A DNA stretch of 54,243 bases, from assembly GCA_018658105.1 (NCBI GenBank), contig JABHVW010000006.1, positions 1 through 54,243 on the forward strand, written 5' to 3'. The DNA comes from Candidatus Peregrinibacteria bacterium (lineage in GTDB: Bacteria > Patescibacteriota > Gracilibacteria > UBA1369 > 2-02-FULL-48-14). The position numbers and the translations under genes are program-made. The notes under the pieces were generated by a model, which saw only the letters and a list, made by a program, of their open reading frames with translations, was not told the origin of the DNA and did not search any database. Positions 8,134 to 17,575 of the stretch are shown here, piece after piece. Numbering within the stretch: the stretch's first letter is position 1; the number at the start of each line of letters is the position of its first letter.

Positions 8134-10514
8134 TTCCATTTTTAAAACACCACGGAATTTTAGGTATCAATGCGAGGAATCTCCTCTATATTCGCCCCTA
8201 TAATAAAAAGAAAGAAATTCGTTTTGCTGATGATAAGTTGAAGTCTAAGCAGTTTTTGTCTGCACGTGGAATTCCTGTGCCAAAATTATTTGCTGTAATT
8301 AGGAATCAAGCAGATTTAGAAAAATTTGATTTTAATTCTTTGCCTTCAAATTTTGTATTGAAGCCAAATCTTGGTTATGGAGGTGAAGGTATTTTGCCAA
8401 TTGTTGGTAGAAAAGATGGAATGTATGAACATGCAAATGGTAGTTTTTTGACTCAAGATGAATTATCGGAACATATTAGTGATATTTTGGAGGGTAGATT
8501 TAGTTTGTCTGGTGTGATGGATACTGCATTTTTTGAGCAAAGAATAATTTGTGATGACTCGATTGCTAAGTTTTCTTATAAGGGGCTGCCAGATATTAGG
8601 ATTGTTGTTCATAATTTAATCCCTGTTATGGCGATGCTTAGGCTGCCAACTAAGGAGTCTGATGGTAAGGCAAATCTTCATCAGGGGGCTTTGGGTGTTG
8701 GAATAGATATTGCGAATGGCACGACGACTCATATGGTTTATAAGGGGAAAATTATTGATGAGATTCCTGGTTTAGGTAGTATTAAAGGACTGAAAATTCC
8801 ACATTGGGATGAAATGCTTCTTACGGCGGCTAAGCTGCAGTTTATAACCAACTTGGGTTATTTGGCTGCTGACTTGGTTTTAGATAGGAATATTGGTCCT
8901 GTACTTTTAGAAATTAATGCTAGGGCAGGTTTGGCTGTTCAAATTGCTAACTTGGCGCCTTTGAGAAAGAGGCTAGAGAGGATTGAGGGTGTGCAGGTTA
9001 AAACGCCTGAGAAAGGTGTTAGAATCGCTCAGGATATGTTTGGGAATCGTATTGAGAAAGATGTGAAAAAGGTAAGTGGTAAGGAGGTGATTGGTAGTCA
9101 TGAAAAAGTTAGGATTTTGGGTGGCGATGAAGTGCGAATGGTTTGGGCGTCAATTAATCCTTTGTTGGAGTCGACTCTGATTGATTCGACTTTGGCTGAA
9201 TCTTTAAATTTGAAGTCTGAAGATGAAGAAAGTGAATCGGTTAAATTAAAATTTTCACTTTTAGATTCGCGTATCCAAACTCTAGCTCAAACTGAAGATC
9301 TTTCGGGTAAGTCATATGATTTGGTGATTGGCCGTAGAGATTTAAATGATTTTTTGATTGATCCAAGTAAAGGAAAGCCTACTCCTTCAAAGCTTCCACA
9401 TCTAAAAAAGACTGGCGAGGTTATGGCACCTACTGGGCCGAATTTTACTCAATTTGATAAATCAATTATTTCTATTGATAGACAGTTGAAACTTCTTTAT
9501 CACTTGAAGCCTGTTAATTTAGTGGCTGAAAAGGAGACTTTCTTAGCTGACCCGAGTTATAATCCTCAATTCATTTATCCTGACTTGCAATTTGATGCAT
9601 TTCATTTAAAAGAAAAGCTTCGCAAAATGAAACATGAGTTGGATGACTCATCACTCTCAAAATTGTTTCTTGCTAAATTAGCTGAGCTCGAAAAAAAGAT
9701 TCTTGTATTAGAGGGTATTGGTGCAGATGATTTCACTGACAGAAGTGCAGCTTTATATTCTAAGCCAGATGACTATCTTAAAACACAGGCACAATTGATG
9801 TTGGACAGTAGACCTAAAAATCTACCAGAGACTGTTCATGAAAAAGTTTTTTCTACTGAAGAGGCGATCTTGGAGTTTGAACAGGCTTTGAAATCTTACG
9901 GTTTGGATTCATGGCATATCAAAATTAAAGAGAGCATGGTGACTGATTGTTTAGCAGGGAAGAGTAATGTTTTGTTTTTGCGTAAGGGTGCTACATTTAC
10001 TGAGTCTCGCTTAAGAATGCTAGTTGCTCATGAGATTGAAACTCATATTCTTACTGCTGAAAATGGCAAACATCAACCGTATCAGCTTTTCAATCGTGGT
10101 TTTGCTGACTATCTTGAGATTCAAGAGGGTTTGGCTGTTTGGAATCAAGAGCAGGTTATGATGAATGAAGCTTATAAAAGTTATAGGAGTTCAATGTTGG
10201 TTTTTGTTGTGGACTTTGGAATTAAACATGGCTTTGCAGAAACTTTTGATTATTGTTTGAAGCTTGGTATGGATACAGAAGCGGCATTTAGAACGACTGT
10301 TAAAGTTAAGCGTGGCCTTGAAGACACTTCTAAGCCTGGCGCATTCACTAAAGATTTAATTTACTTTTCAGGGTACTTGCAGGTCAGGGATTACATCTCA
10401 AAAGGTGGCAGCCTGAAAGACCTCTATTATGGAAAATATCATTTGAGAGATTTAGAAATGATTAAGAGCTTACCGCACTTGCGGGAGCCGGCAATTTTGC
10501 CTCACTTTGTTTGA
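8130..10514 (+). CDS. Three-part fusion: ATP-grasp ligase, degenerate retropepsin-like domain, DUF1704 (QEGLA) metallopeptidase
   Basis: This 794-residue cytoplasmic protein has three parts. Residues 1-295 are an alpha-L-glutamate-ligase-like ATP-grasp domain (GILGINARNLLYIRPYN, ADDKLKSK, MAMLRLPTKESDGKANLHQG, metal-binding LEINARAG around E261). Residues 300-450 resemble the retropepsin-like protease found beside such ligases (DLVIGRRDLNDFLIDPSKG), but the catalytic DTG position reads N343-P-L, so this part is probably dead. Residues 465-794 are a DUF1704/tyrosine-carboxypeptidase-type metallopeptidase with zinc motif H634-EIET-H639 and QEGLA at 665-669. One polypeptide can thus both add and remove amino-acid tags. 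It overlaps the 7TM gene by 4 bp, and its 3' end overlaps the convergent phosphatase gene by 53 bp. Confidence 0.8.
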   Translation: MIPFLKHHGILGINARNLLYIRPYNKKKEIRFADDKLKSKQFLSARGIPVPKLFAVIRNQADLEKFDFNSLPSNFVLKPNLGYGGEGILPIVGRKDGMYEHANGSFLTQDELSEHISDILEGRFSLSGVMDTAFFEQRIICDDSIAKFSYKGLPDIRIVVHNLIPVMAMLRLPTKESDGKANLHQGALGVGIDIANGTTTHMVYKGKIIDEIPGLGSIKGLKIPHWDEMLLTAAKLQFITNLGYLAADLVLDRNIGPVLLEINARAGLAVQIANLAPLRKRLERIEGVQVKTPEKGVRIAQDMFGNRIEKDVKKVSGKEVIGSHEKVRILGGDEVRMVWASINPLLESTLIDSTLAESLNLKSEDEESESVKLKFSLLDSRIQTLAQTEDLSGKSYDLVIGRRDLNDFLIDPSKGKPTPSKLPHLKKTGEVMAPTGPNFTQFDKSIISIDRQLKLLYHLKPVNLVAEKETFLADPSYNPQFIYPDLQFDAFHLKEKLRKMKHELDDSSLSKLFLAKLAELEKKILVLEGIGADDFTDRSAALYSKPDDYLKTQAQLMLDSRPKNLPETVHEKVFSTEEAILEFEQALKSYGLDSWHIKIKESMVTDCLAGKSNVLFLRKGATFTESRLRMLVAHEIETHILTAENGKHQPYQLFNRGFADYLEIQEGLAVWNQEQVMMNEAYKSYRSSMLVFVVDFGIKHGFAETFDYCLKLGMDTEAAFRTTVKVKRGLEDTSKPGAFTKDLIYFSGYLQVRDYISKGGSLKDLYYGKYHLRDLEMIKSLPHLREPAILPHFV

Positions 10515-11589
10515 TCACCATTAGAGTCATATCGTCTTCTTGAGGGTGGCCTGCCATAAAGCGACTAACGTCGTTTGCAATTGCCTCAAAGACATCATTT
10601 GAGCTTACTTCCGGGCTCACATGGCTTTTAATTAGATTCAATAGCCTCTCGAGTGTATAAATCTCACCGTTTACATTCTTGGCTTCATTAATTCCGTCTG
10701 AATATAGAACTATAAAGTCATTCTCGACTAATTGAAAAGTTTGCTTTTTAACTAATGCAGTATTGTCTGCTAGCATTCCCACGGCAATTCCGCCAGCAGC
10801 AATTGCAGAGATTTTATTCTCACTTGTTTTGACATGAATTAGGTATTCATGGCCTGCGCCAACCCAATTTATTGTTTTGGTCTCAGGGATCCATTCAAGT
10901 AAAATCATTGTCATAAACATTGTAGTCTGCAGGTGAGGTTTGAGATATTTGTTCAGTGAAATAATTATATCTACGATGTCATCCTTCATGTCTATGAAGG
11001 TTTCGATCAGTGTGTCAACCATCACCATGACTATGCCGGCAGGCACACCGTGACCAGTTGAATCGCCAATGTACATAAGTGCTTTTTTATCATCTACAAA
11101 GAAATCAAAAGTGTCGCCCCCAATTTCTGATGCGGGTCTTGTTTTAGCTGTAATTTCTAAGCCGGGGATTTCAGGTGGTTTTTCTGGCAGTAGATCCATC
11201 TGAATTTGTTGTGCAACATTTAACTCTTTTTTTATTCTTGAATGAGATCTGAAGTCGCTACTGATTGTTTCTAAATTTCTTGTTACCTCGTTGAAAAAAT
11301 GCGCCATTATTCCAATTTCATCCTGTTTGCTTGTCATTATTTTTCTATAAACTTTTCCAGTTAATAGGGCTTTCATTTCTCGAATTATAATTTGTATTGG
11401 CCGATGGATTTTGAGGAAGAATGTTAAAAGGCTTAATACGAAAAAACATACTAGGGAAGCGGGTAAAGTCCATTTACCTTCTATTAATTGACTCTGTTCG
11501 AGGCCAAAACTAAGCCCGTAACTGATTAAGCCAGATATAACTAGCCAAAAAAATATGGGTGCGAAGATGTGTCGACGGTGGAGTGCCAT
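10462..11589 (-). CDS. Membrane SpoIIE/RsbU-type PP2C serine phosphatase with HAMP-like linker
   Basis: This 375-residue protein has two N-terminal membrane segments (about 11-30 and 40-58), a HAMP-like and coiled-coil linker (60-130), and a SpoIIE-type PP2C domain (about 145-365). Metal-binding motifs are visible: EIGGDTFDFF, YIGDSTGHGVPAG and LYSDGINEAKN. Such enzymes dephosphorylate STAS-domain anti-anti-sigma proteins. A STAS protein and an RsbW-like kinase are encoded at 20070-20987, so this is the likely phosphatase of that pathway. The short periplasmic loop leaves little room for a ligand sensor. It is the last gene of the minus-strand run and overlaps the convergent ligase-peptidase gene by 53 bp. 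Confidence 0.85.
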   Translation of the reverse strand: MALHRRHIFAPIFFWLVISGLISYGLSFGLEQSQLIEGKWTLPASLVCFFVLSLLTFFLKIHRPIQIIIREMKALLTGKVYRKIMTSKQDEIGIMAHFFNEVTRNLETISSDFRSHSRIKKELNVAQQIQMDLLPEKPPEIPGLEITAKTRPASEIGGDTFDFFVDDKKALMYIGDSTGHGVPAGIVMVMVDTLIETFIDMKDDIVDIIISLNKYLKPHLQTTMFMTMILLEWIPETKTINWVGAGHEYLIHVKTSENKISAIAAGGIAVGMLADNTALVKKQTFQLVENDFIVLYSDGINEAKNVNGEIYTLERLLNLIKSHVSPEVSSNDVFEAIANDVSRFMAGHPQEDDMTLMVIKQSEAKLPAPASAVSS

Positions 11590-11599
11590 TGAACATATT

Positions 11600-12286
11600 C
11601 TAACCTTTATTCATGAATTTCTCCAGCAAAGTGTTCTGGTAAACTTTATGATTTAAAACGAACTCATTATCTTTTTTTATTACACTTTTTGACTTAAAAA
11701 TTAACTTAAATTTACCTTTAATAAAATCATTTGCACGCAAGACCTTTGGGATTATATGTTCAGGTTTTCCAAGATTTTGAAAGCCTGTTTTGATTCCACC
11801 AAATTTATAGGCATTGTTTATAAGTTCTGTGCAGAAAAATCTATCTTCCTTTTCTTTAAAGGCAAAATCATATGGCTTTCCTAATTGATTTTTTAGGTAT
11901 TTAATTGTTTTTTTAATTTTCTTCTTGTCTATTGTTCTTGGCCTCATAATGACCATTGTGTCATATTCCTTAAATAATTTTTTGAGTTTAATTTCTTCAA
12001 CTCCATCGGCCATTACATGAATTAATTTCATCTTTCCCGTGTAAATCAATGCGTGAGTGACTATTCCTTTTATAAAAATGCTACTCATTTTCTTGTGTGT
12101 ACCAACTAAAACTAAATCACCTTTTTTTATTTTTAATGCAGCTTTAATAAAATCTCTATGTCTTAGGTAATTCTTTCTTCTAGTGAATTTTGTCACACAG
12201 AATGTGAACAAAAAGTTATCGAATATCCTCTCGAATATTCCAGTTTCTTTTGTGAAGTTTGTAATTAAGTGATAACCGAATTTCAT
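11600..12286 (-). CDS. YiiX/C92-like permuted papain-fold hydrolase
   Basis: This 228-residue protein resembles the YiiX/YebB (peptidase C92, NlpC/P60-related) fold. KKGDLVLVGT is the usual domain start, the catalytic His lies in VTHALIYTG, and the catalytic Cys in FFCTELINNAY, with GKPYDFAF before it. This circularly permuted order (His before Cys) is typical. Family members are proposed thiol hydrolases or lipid/peptide amidases. The start overlaps the transporter gene stop by 4 bp (ATGA), so they are co-translated. It lacks a signal peptide. The exact substrate is unknown. The ends are very Lys-rich and hydrophilic. Confidence 0.7.
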   Translation of the reverse strand: MKFGYHLITNFTKETGIFERIFDNFLFTFCVTKFTRRKNYLRHRDFIKAALKIKKGDLVLVGTHKKMSSIFIKGIVTHALIYTGKMKLIHVMADGVEEIKLKKLFKEYDTMVIMRPRTIDKKKIKKTIKYLKNQLGKPYDFAFKEKEDRFFCTELINNAYKFGGIKTGFQNLGKPEHIIPKVLRANDFIKGKFKLIFKSKSVIKKDNEFVLNHKVYQNTLLEKFMNKG

Positions 12287-14634
12287 TTTTTACTTAGTTC
12301 AATTATTTGCACTTCCTGATGTGCATTGATAATCCTATACAGGTCTTGAAGAGAATTTTTTACTTTTATATCCATAGTATCTAAACTATCATTTTTCTTC
12401 AAAATTTTTGCAATTTCCACTTGCACTCTAATATTCAATTCTTGTTTTAATTTTTGCTTAAAACTCTTTGTGAACCTATTCATTATTGCTATGCTATGGC
12501 CGTACCATTCATGTTTTGCATCTATAAATCTATTAATTATATGTTTAATGATGTGTGGCTCTTCCATATGGCCAAGTGCTAAAACTGCAGTATTCGAAAT
12601 GTCATCATCCTTATGATCGAGCAGTTCAATTAGCCGTTTCCGCTCATCTTTATAATTTACTATTCCACAGGCTTCCGCCCCGGCAATCAATTGTTTTTTG
12701 CTGGTACTGTGCAACATTTGTTTAAGATAGTGTGCAAGTTTTTTTCTCTGATCACTAAACTGCCACAATACAATTATACAAGCTGCCTTTATGTCTGCAT
12801 TATTATTTTCTAGATCTTTCTCTAAATAGTGAATTAAATTTGGATCATTGAAAAGTCTAAGCATTCGAATAAAGCTCGCTCGCTTTTTCTTTTTAATAGA
12901 CTCAAGTAGATATTTCGTAAGTTCATCCGGAGCAATTACATGAAAATATTTCACTAATACATCGGTTATATTTTCATCATCTTCCTTTTTAAGCCTTTGT
13001 TTAATTACGTTAATTATTCTTTCTTTAGTGAAAGCGTAATCTTCTAGATCTGTATATTTTGACAATGTTCTTGCCGCACTCATTCTGATGTGAGAATTCT
13101 CATCTGCTGTTGCTTCTAAAATTGCTTCAATGAACTCAATATCTTTTTGTTCAGCAAATGTATTTAATATACTTCTCTTAATTATTTCTGGCTCATTATC
13201 TCTTTTAAGAATTTTCTCTAGAGAGCTAGGAATTTTGTCGTGTCCTTTTTGCCCTAATATTTCAATTGCATTTAGACGAGTAGCTAAGTCATTTTTCTTG
13301 CTTAGATTTTGCTCTGACATTGATGTGTATTTCTTACTTAATTTATATGTCACAAATGCCATAAATATACTCATTATCACTAGCAATATATTCAAAAAGA
13401 ATGTTTCTGTCTTCCCGTTTGTAATATTTGCAAAGAAGAAAATACTCATAGTTCCTAATATTGCACCTAATGGTTTCATGATCCCTTGCATGAGCTCTTT
13501 TGCATCTTCACGTTTCTCGTGAGGAATGGCGTAATATGAGGAGTCATATGAATTTTTGAACAGTAAGCCGGTTAATTCATAACTACCTTTGGTCACTGCT
13601 GCAGTTATAAATCCATATCTCAAAGTTAATCCCACTAAATTCAATAGTGTGACAATTGGGTGTATCAATAAGGTAGATACAATCCCGAGTGAACTTATAA
13701 TCCTACTTGCTAAAATTAGTTGAATTACAAGGGCGGCCGCATTGAAAATTACATGTAGCACCCCAAGTTTTTTGGTAATTTCCATTTCATATTCATGAAT
13801 TTGAACTTCGCTGAATTCTTCACTAGCGAGTACTAGTGTTTCTTCTTGAATTTCATATACGTCTTGTTGGATGGCCTTTGTATATTGATATTCAACGATA
13901 TACATCATTCCCCAATGAAGTAGCACAATCAGCATTATCCCTTTAAGGAAAGGGATTCTTCTTAGTTCACCAAAGCTCTCGCTAATTTTTTTGATTTTCT
14001 TTTTCTTCGTTTTTTGTTTTGGTACTTCTAAACTTCGTGTATTGAACTTTAGAATTATAGGCAGGATTAACAGTAATGAAACTGCCCATCCCAAAATGAA
14101 TTTATATGCTGGTATTTCTGTGGCTAAAAAGCTTAGTGCAAGACCTCCACATATCCCTCCAATTGTTTCTGCAGATTCAATAATGGGGAAGCTTCTTTGG
14201 CTTTCGAGTGGAGTGAAAAGTTCTTCGTAAAATAAGGAAAGCATTATCATTAGTTGACCTAGCAATACTGCTTCAGATACCAGAAGTAAGCCGAAAAATA
14301 GGAAATTGTTTGTTTCTACGAAAAATATCGAACTGAGCATAAATGCTACGGCACCCAATATTGTAAAGACTATTAATTGCTCTCTATTTATTTTGTGTAG
14401 GAATCTTCTGAAAAATACTGTTCCAAGCATAACAAGTATTGCATTTGCTAAAAATAGTATCGGTAATTTCTCAATTCCTACCTTTGTTAAGAAGGTGGCG
14501 AGCATTGCGCTCCATCCAATAATAAAACCAAATCTAGTTAAAAATGTCATGCTAAATGCAAGCGCGACTCGAGGCCACTCTCTTTCTGTAAGATTAAATA
14601 TCTTATTTGCTTTTTTTATTAATCCTTTAATCAT
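12283..14634 (-). CDS. NTT/MFS-like multi-pass transporter with C-terminal HEAT repeats
   Basis: This 783-residue protein has about 12 membrane segments in residues 20-425, then a soluble helical region (about 445-770) of HEAT-like repeats (IEAILEATADENSHIRMSAA and several similar units). The membrane half resembles ATP/ADP-exchange (NTT/Tlc) and related MFS carriers, for example ESAETIGGICGGLAL. Known bacterial relatives carry HEAT or cyclic-nucleotide domains. For a reduced, possibly dependent organism, nucleotide import would make sense, but the substrate cannot be read from the sequence. A strong extended -10 promoter ends 6 nt before the ATG, so the mRNA should be leaderless. Its stop overlaps the YiiX-like gene. 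Confidence 0.65.
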   Translation of the reverse strand: MIKGLIKKANKIFNLTEREWPRVALAFSMTFLTRFGFIIGWSAMLATFLTKVGIEKLPILFLANAILVMLGTVFFRRFLHKINREQLIVFTILGAVAFMLSSIFFVETNNFLFFGLLLVSEAVLLGQLMIMLSLFYEELFTPLESQRSFPIIESAETIGGICGGLALSFLATEIPAYKFILGWAVSLLLILPIILKFNTRSLEVPKQKTKKKKIKKISESFGELRRIPFLKGIMLIVLLHWGMMYIVEYQYTKAIQQDVYEIQEETLVLASEEFSEVQIHEYEMEITKKLGVLHVIFNAAALVIQLILASRIISSLGIVSTLLIHPIVTLLNLVGLTLRYGFITAAVTKGSYELTGLLFKNSYDSSYYAIPHEKREDAKELMQGIMKPLGAILGTMSIFFFANITNGKTETFFLNILLVIMSIFMAFVTYKLSKKYTSMSEQNLSKKNDLATRLNAIEILGQKGHDKIPSSLEKILKRDNEPEIIKRSILNTFAEQKDIEFIEAILEATADENSHIRMSAARTLSKYTDLEDYAFTKERIINVIKQRLKKEDDENITDVLVKYFHVIAPDELTKYLLESIKKKKRASFIRMLRLFNDPNLIHYLEKDLENNNADIKAACIIVLWQFSDQRKKLAHYLKQMLHSTSKKQLIAGAEACGIVNYKDERKRLIELLDHKDDDISNTAVLALGHMEEPHIIKHIINRFIDAKHEWYGHSIAIMNRFTKSFKQKLKQELNIRVQVEIAKILKKNDSLDTMDIKVKNSLQDLYRIINAHQEVQIIELSKK

Positions 14635-14640
14635 CCCTGT

Positions 14641-14669
14641 ATTATAACATATTTACAGGTTTGGATCAA
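14641..14669 (-). promoter_or_regulatory. Extended -10 promoter, leaderless, for the transporter gene
   Basis: On the minus strand: TTGATC (14664-14669), 17-bp spacer, TATAAT (14641-14646) preceded by TGT (TGnTATAAT). Only 6 nt separate the -10 box from the ATG at 14634, so the predicted start coincides with the start codon. Confidence 0.75.
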
Positions 14670-14680
14670 GCTTCTTGAGC

Positions 14681-15415
14681 TTAGAAAAGTCCTCTTTTCA
14701 CTTTAATATGAATTTCATTGGATAAATACAGCTCTTCACGCCCTTTTTTACCTGTAAATATTTGAATTTTGTACTTTCCTGCGGAATTAAAATCTATATT
14801 TATTCTAGTTTCATCTTTGATAGGGAAGCCTTTCTCTTTTATTACACCTGTTTGGTCTAATACTCTGTAAATTCCTAAGTTTACTCTGCCAACTGGTTTG
14901 CATTTTAATCGCAAGCCTCTGCGCAATTTAACTGAATCGGGTGGGTTTTTACTGAAAATCAAAGTTTTCTTTGCGAAATTTTGTGTAAAATAATGGACAC
15001 GTTTTTTTGAGATATGAAGGCCAACGCCAACACAATTGTAAGATTCATTTAAAATGTTTGCTCTATGGCCTGGGCTGTTCATTAATCCGGTTTCTGCTCT
15101 ATGAACTGGGTGAGCGTAACCACCAATTTTTGCTAGGTTTTCTCCTGATACCGTTTCGCTAACATTCGCTTCTTGTAATCTATCTGCGTGATTTTGGCCA
15201 ATTAGATTTTCATGCTCAAAGTAGTCTTTTCTTGCCATGTCTTTACTGTGAGCCCTCGCAACTTTTCTAAGATCATTCTGCATGAAAAGCGGTTTGAGCC
15301 CGTAAGCTCTTCTGTCTTTATTTAACAGTCTTAACATTTTCCATTCCATTGTTTTTAAACTTCTTGGAAGAAAAATGCTTCTAAATATGTAAATTAACCA
15401 TTGTTTGAATCCCAT
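14681..15415 (-). CDS. CAP (SCP/PR-1-like) domain protein
   Basis: This 244-residue protein has a CAP domain at about residues 25-155: LLNKDRRAYGLKPL, AHSKDMARKDYFEHE, SGENLAKIGG, GLMNSPGHRANIL. The His and Glu residues that line the CAP cavity are present. A beta-rich tail (about 165-244) follows. The N-terminus has a hydrophobic patch ([11 protein letters not shown]) that may act as a membrane anchor or uncleaved signal. CAP proteins are usually extracellular, with roles from lipid binding to peptidase activity. The start lies inside the end of ribD (22-bp overlap), although no functional link to riboflavin is evident. Confidence 0.85.
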   Translation of the reverse strand: MGFKQWLIYIFRSIFLPRSLKTMEWKMLRLLNKDRRAYGLKPLFMQNDLRKVARAHSKDMARKDYFEHENLIGQNHADRLQEANVSETVSGENLAKIGGYAHPVHRAETGLMNSPGHRANILNESYNCVGVGLHISKKRVHYFTQNFAKKTLIFSKNPPDSVKLRRGLRLKCKPVGRVNLGIYRVLDQTGVIKEKGFPIKDETRINIDFNSAGKYKIQIFTGKKGREELYLSNEIHIKVKRGLF

Positions 15416-16377
15416 TTTGCTTTGGCGTGAACTTTCATGTCCTGTCCTAATTTTTGCATAGAAAGTATCTCCAAGGGAAGCTCATCCTCAAATTCGCTGA
15501 AATTTAATGAATTTTTACCTAAAACTTTTGGAGCGATTAGAAATATATATTCATCAACAAGTTTTTCTTTTATGAATGAATTGTAAATTCTCGCACCTCC
15601 TTCCACTAAAATTGAATGGATATTTTGTTCGTATAATTCCTGCATTAATTCATTTAGATTTTTCCCTTTTGAAATTAAGTAATTTTCATCTCTAAATATT
15701 TTTGAATCCTTTGGTATAGCATTTTCACCTGCCAGAATTATTCTTAGTGGATCATTGCCATTATTGTGGCGAACTCCAAGGTGTGGATTGTCGCTATTTA
15801 CTGTTCCTGAGCCAAGCAAAATTCCTTGGTGTTCCGCTCTCAATTGGTGTGCATATTTGCTTGATTCTTCTCCTGTTAGCCAAGTTTGCTCAGTTCTTTT
15901 TTTCGCGATTTTCCCATCTATGCTTATAGCTGCTTTTAGAGTTATGAATGGTCTTTTCTTTTCACATGTTAAAAAGAATTTTTTATTTAATTCAGCAGCT
16001 TCTTCCTCAAGAATTCCAGTTGTAACTTTTATGCCAGCACTTTCTAACTTTTCAATGCCATTTCTTTTCGGATCTTTCTTGGCAATGACCACTTCTTTTA
16101 TGCCAGATTTTATTATTAAATCTGTGCATGGTGGGGTTTTTCCTTGATGATCGCAAGGCTCCAAGTTTACATAAAGGGTAGCGCCTGCTGGATCGCTGCA
16201 TTGATTTATCGCATCAACTTCGGCATGACTGCCGCCAAATTCCTTGTGATAACCTTTAGCAATTATCTTCTTATTTTTTACCAAAACAGCTCCCACCATT
16301 GGGTTTGGAGCAACGAAAAAAGCTGCTTTTTGAGCAAGCCTCAAGGCTTCTTTCATGAATTCAATATGCTCAGACAT
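15394..16377 (-). CDS. ribD: Bifunctional riboflavin deaminase/reductase
   Basis: This enzyme performs two steps of riboflavin synthesis: deamination of the GTP-derived diaminopyrimidine, then reduction of its ribosyl side chain. The 327-residue protein has an N-terminal cytidine-deaminase-fold domain (about 1-145) with the zinc site HAEVDAI and [11 protein letters not shown], and a C-terminal RibD_C reductase domain (about 148-325; [28 protein letters not shown]). Both halves look complete, but the protein is somewhat shorter than E. coli RibD (367). The start overlaps the end of ribBA by 8 bp, and the CAP gene begins before its stop. Confidence 0.95.
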   Translation of the reverse strand: MSEHIEFMKEALRLAQKAAFFVAPNPMVGAVLVKNKKIIAKGYHKEFGGSHAEVDAINQCSDPAGATLYVNLEPCDHQGKTPPCTDLIIKSGIKEVVIAKKDPKRNGIEKLESAGIKVTTGILEEEAAELNKKFFLTCEKKRPFITLKAAISIDGKIAKKRTEQTWLTGEESSKYAHQLRAEHQGILLGSGTVNSDNPHLGVRHNNGNDPLRIILAGENAIPKDSKIFRDENYLISKGKNLNELMQELYEQNIHSILVEGGARIYNSFIKEKLVDEYIFLIAPKVLGKNSLNFSEFEDELPLEILSMQKLGQDMKVHAKAKWDSNNG

Positions 16378-17569
16378 TTTTTAGCAGATGGCCAAGCTTG
16401 TCTTTCTTAGTTTTGAGGTATTTTCTGCTGTGTTTATGAGCCTTAAGTTCAATCGGTACTCTTTGTGCAACCTTTAGCCCGTAGCCCTCAAGACCTACGA
16501 TTTTCTTTGGATTATTTGTGAGCAAACGAATATCTGTGAGCCCAATATCTCTTAGGATTTGCGCCCCTAAACCATACTCTCTTAAGTCTGCTTTGAAGCC
16601 CAACATTTTATTCGCTTCTACTGTGTCATAGCCTTCTCTTTGCAATTTATAAGCTTTTAATTTGTTAATTAAGCCGATGCCTCTTCCTTCTTGGCGCATG
16701 TATAAAATTGCACCTTCGCCTTCTTCAGCAATTATTTTCATGGCTGCATCTAATTGCGAGCGACAGTCACAATGAACTGATTTAAATACGTCACCAGTCA
16801 TACATTCTGAATGTGCGCGAACTAGAATATTTTTCTTTCCTTCGATTTCGCCTTTAATTAATAGTATGTGTTCGAGATTATTTATTTCATTTTTATAAAT
16901 GATGATTCGAAATTTTCCGTATTCAGTTTCAATACTTGTTTCAACAGCGCGATGCACTAAATTTTCTGTATGTCTTCTGTAAGCAATTAGATCTTTTATT
17001 GTGATGAGTCGAATCTTGTGTTTTTTTCCGAATTTAACTAAATCGTCGTATCTGGCCATTTCACCATCGTCATTAATGATCTCGCAGATTACGGCTGCAG
17101 GGCTTAGGCCTGCTAATGTAGATAAATCTACTGATGCCTCGGTGTGGCCAGCGCGAACTAGTATTCCGCCCTTTTTTGCTTTGATAGGGAAGATGTGGCC
17201 AGGCCTTGCAAAATCGTCGGTGTGGCTTGAAATTGAGGCCAATGCCTTCACAGTTTTTGAGCGATCACTCGCAGATATTCCTGTTGTTGTTCCACTTCTT
17301 AAATCAACAGACTCTGTGAAATTACAATTATGAGCTTCAGTATTTTTTGTTTCAACAACATTTAATTCTAGAGCTTCAGCTTTTTCTGCAGAAAGAGGTA
17401 CGCAGATTAATCCGCGACCTTCTTTCATCATGAAATTTATACTTTTGGGGTCTGCATGTTCAGCAGCCATTACAAGATCGCCCTCGTTTTCACGATCTTC
17501 GTCATCCATGACGATTAACATTTTGCCGGCGCGAATGTCTGCAATTGCAGCTTGAATATTACTAAACAT
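16370..17569 (-). CDS. ribBA: Bifunctional DHBP synthase / GTP cyclohydrolase II
   Basis: This 399-residue protein provides both precursors of riboflavin. The N-terminal RibB part (about 1-200) makes 3,4-dihydroxy-2-butanone 4-phosphate and shows [24 protein letters not shown] and [15 protein letters not shown]. The C-terminal RibA part (about 205-395) opens GTP and shows the zinc site [16 protein letters not shown] and [13 protein letters not shown]. Both active sites look intact. It starts 6 nt after tsf and overlaps ribD by 8 bp, so the rib genes appear to be read from the translation-factor operon. No FMN riboswitch fits in the tiny gap. Confidence 0.97.
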   Translation of the reverse strand: MFSNIQAAIADIRAGKMLIVMDDEDRENEGDLVMAAEHADPKSINFMMKEGRGLICVPLSAEKAEALELNVVETKNTEAHNCNFTESVDLRSGTTTGISASDRSKTVKALASISSHTDDFARPGHIFPIKAKKGGILVRAGHTEASVDLSTLAGLSPAAVICEIINDDGEMARYDDLVKFGKKHKIRLITIKDLIAYRRHTENLVHRAVETSIETEYGKFRIIIYKNEINNLEHILLIKGEIEGKKNILVRAHSECMTGDVFKSVHCDCRSQLDAAMKIIAEEGEGAILYMRQEGRGIGLINKLKAYKLQREGYDTVEANKMLGFKADLREYGLGAQILRDIGLTDIRLLTNNPKKIVGLEGYGLKVAQRVPIELKAHKHSRKYLKTKKDKLGHLLKNV

Positions 17570-17575
17570 GTGTAT

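Noticed and set aside
17570-17575. FMN riboswitch before ribBA
   Set aside because: Only 6 bases separate tsf and ribBA, and no RFN-like motif is seen before ribE either.
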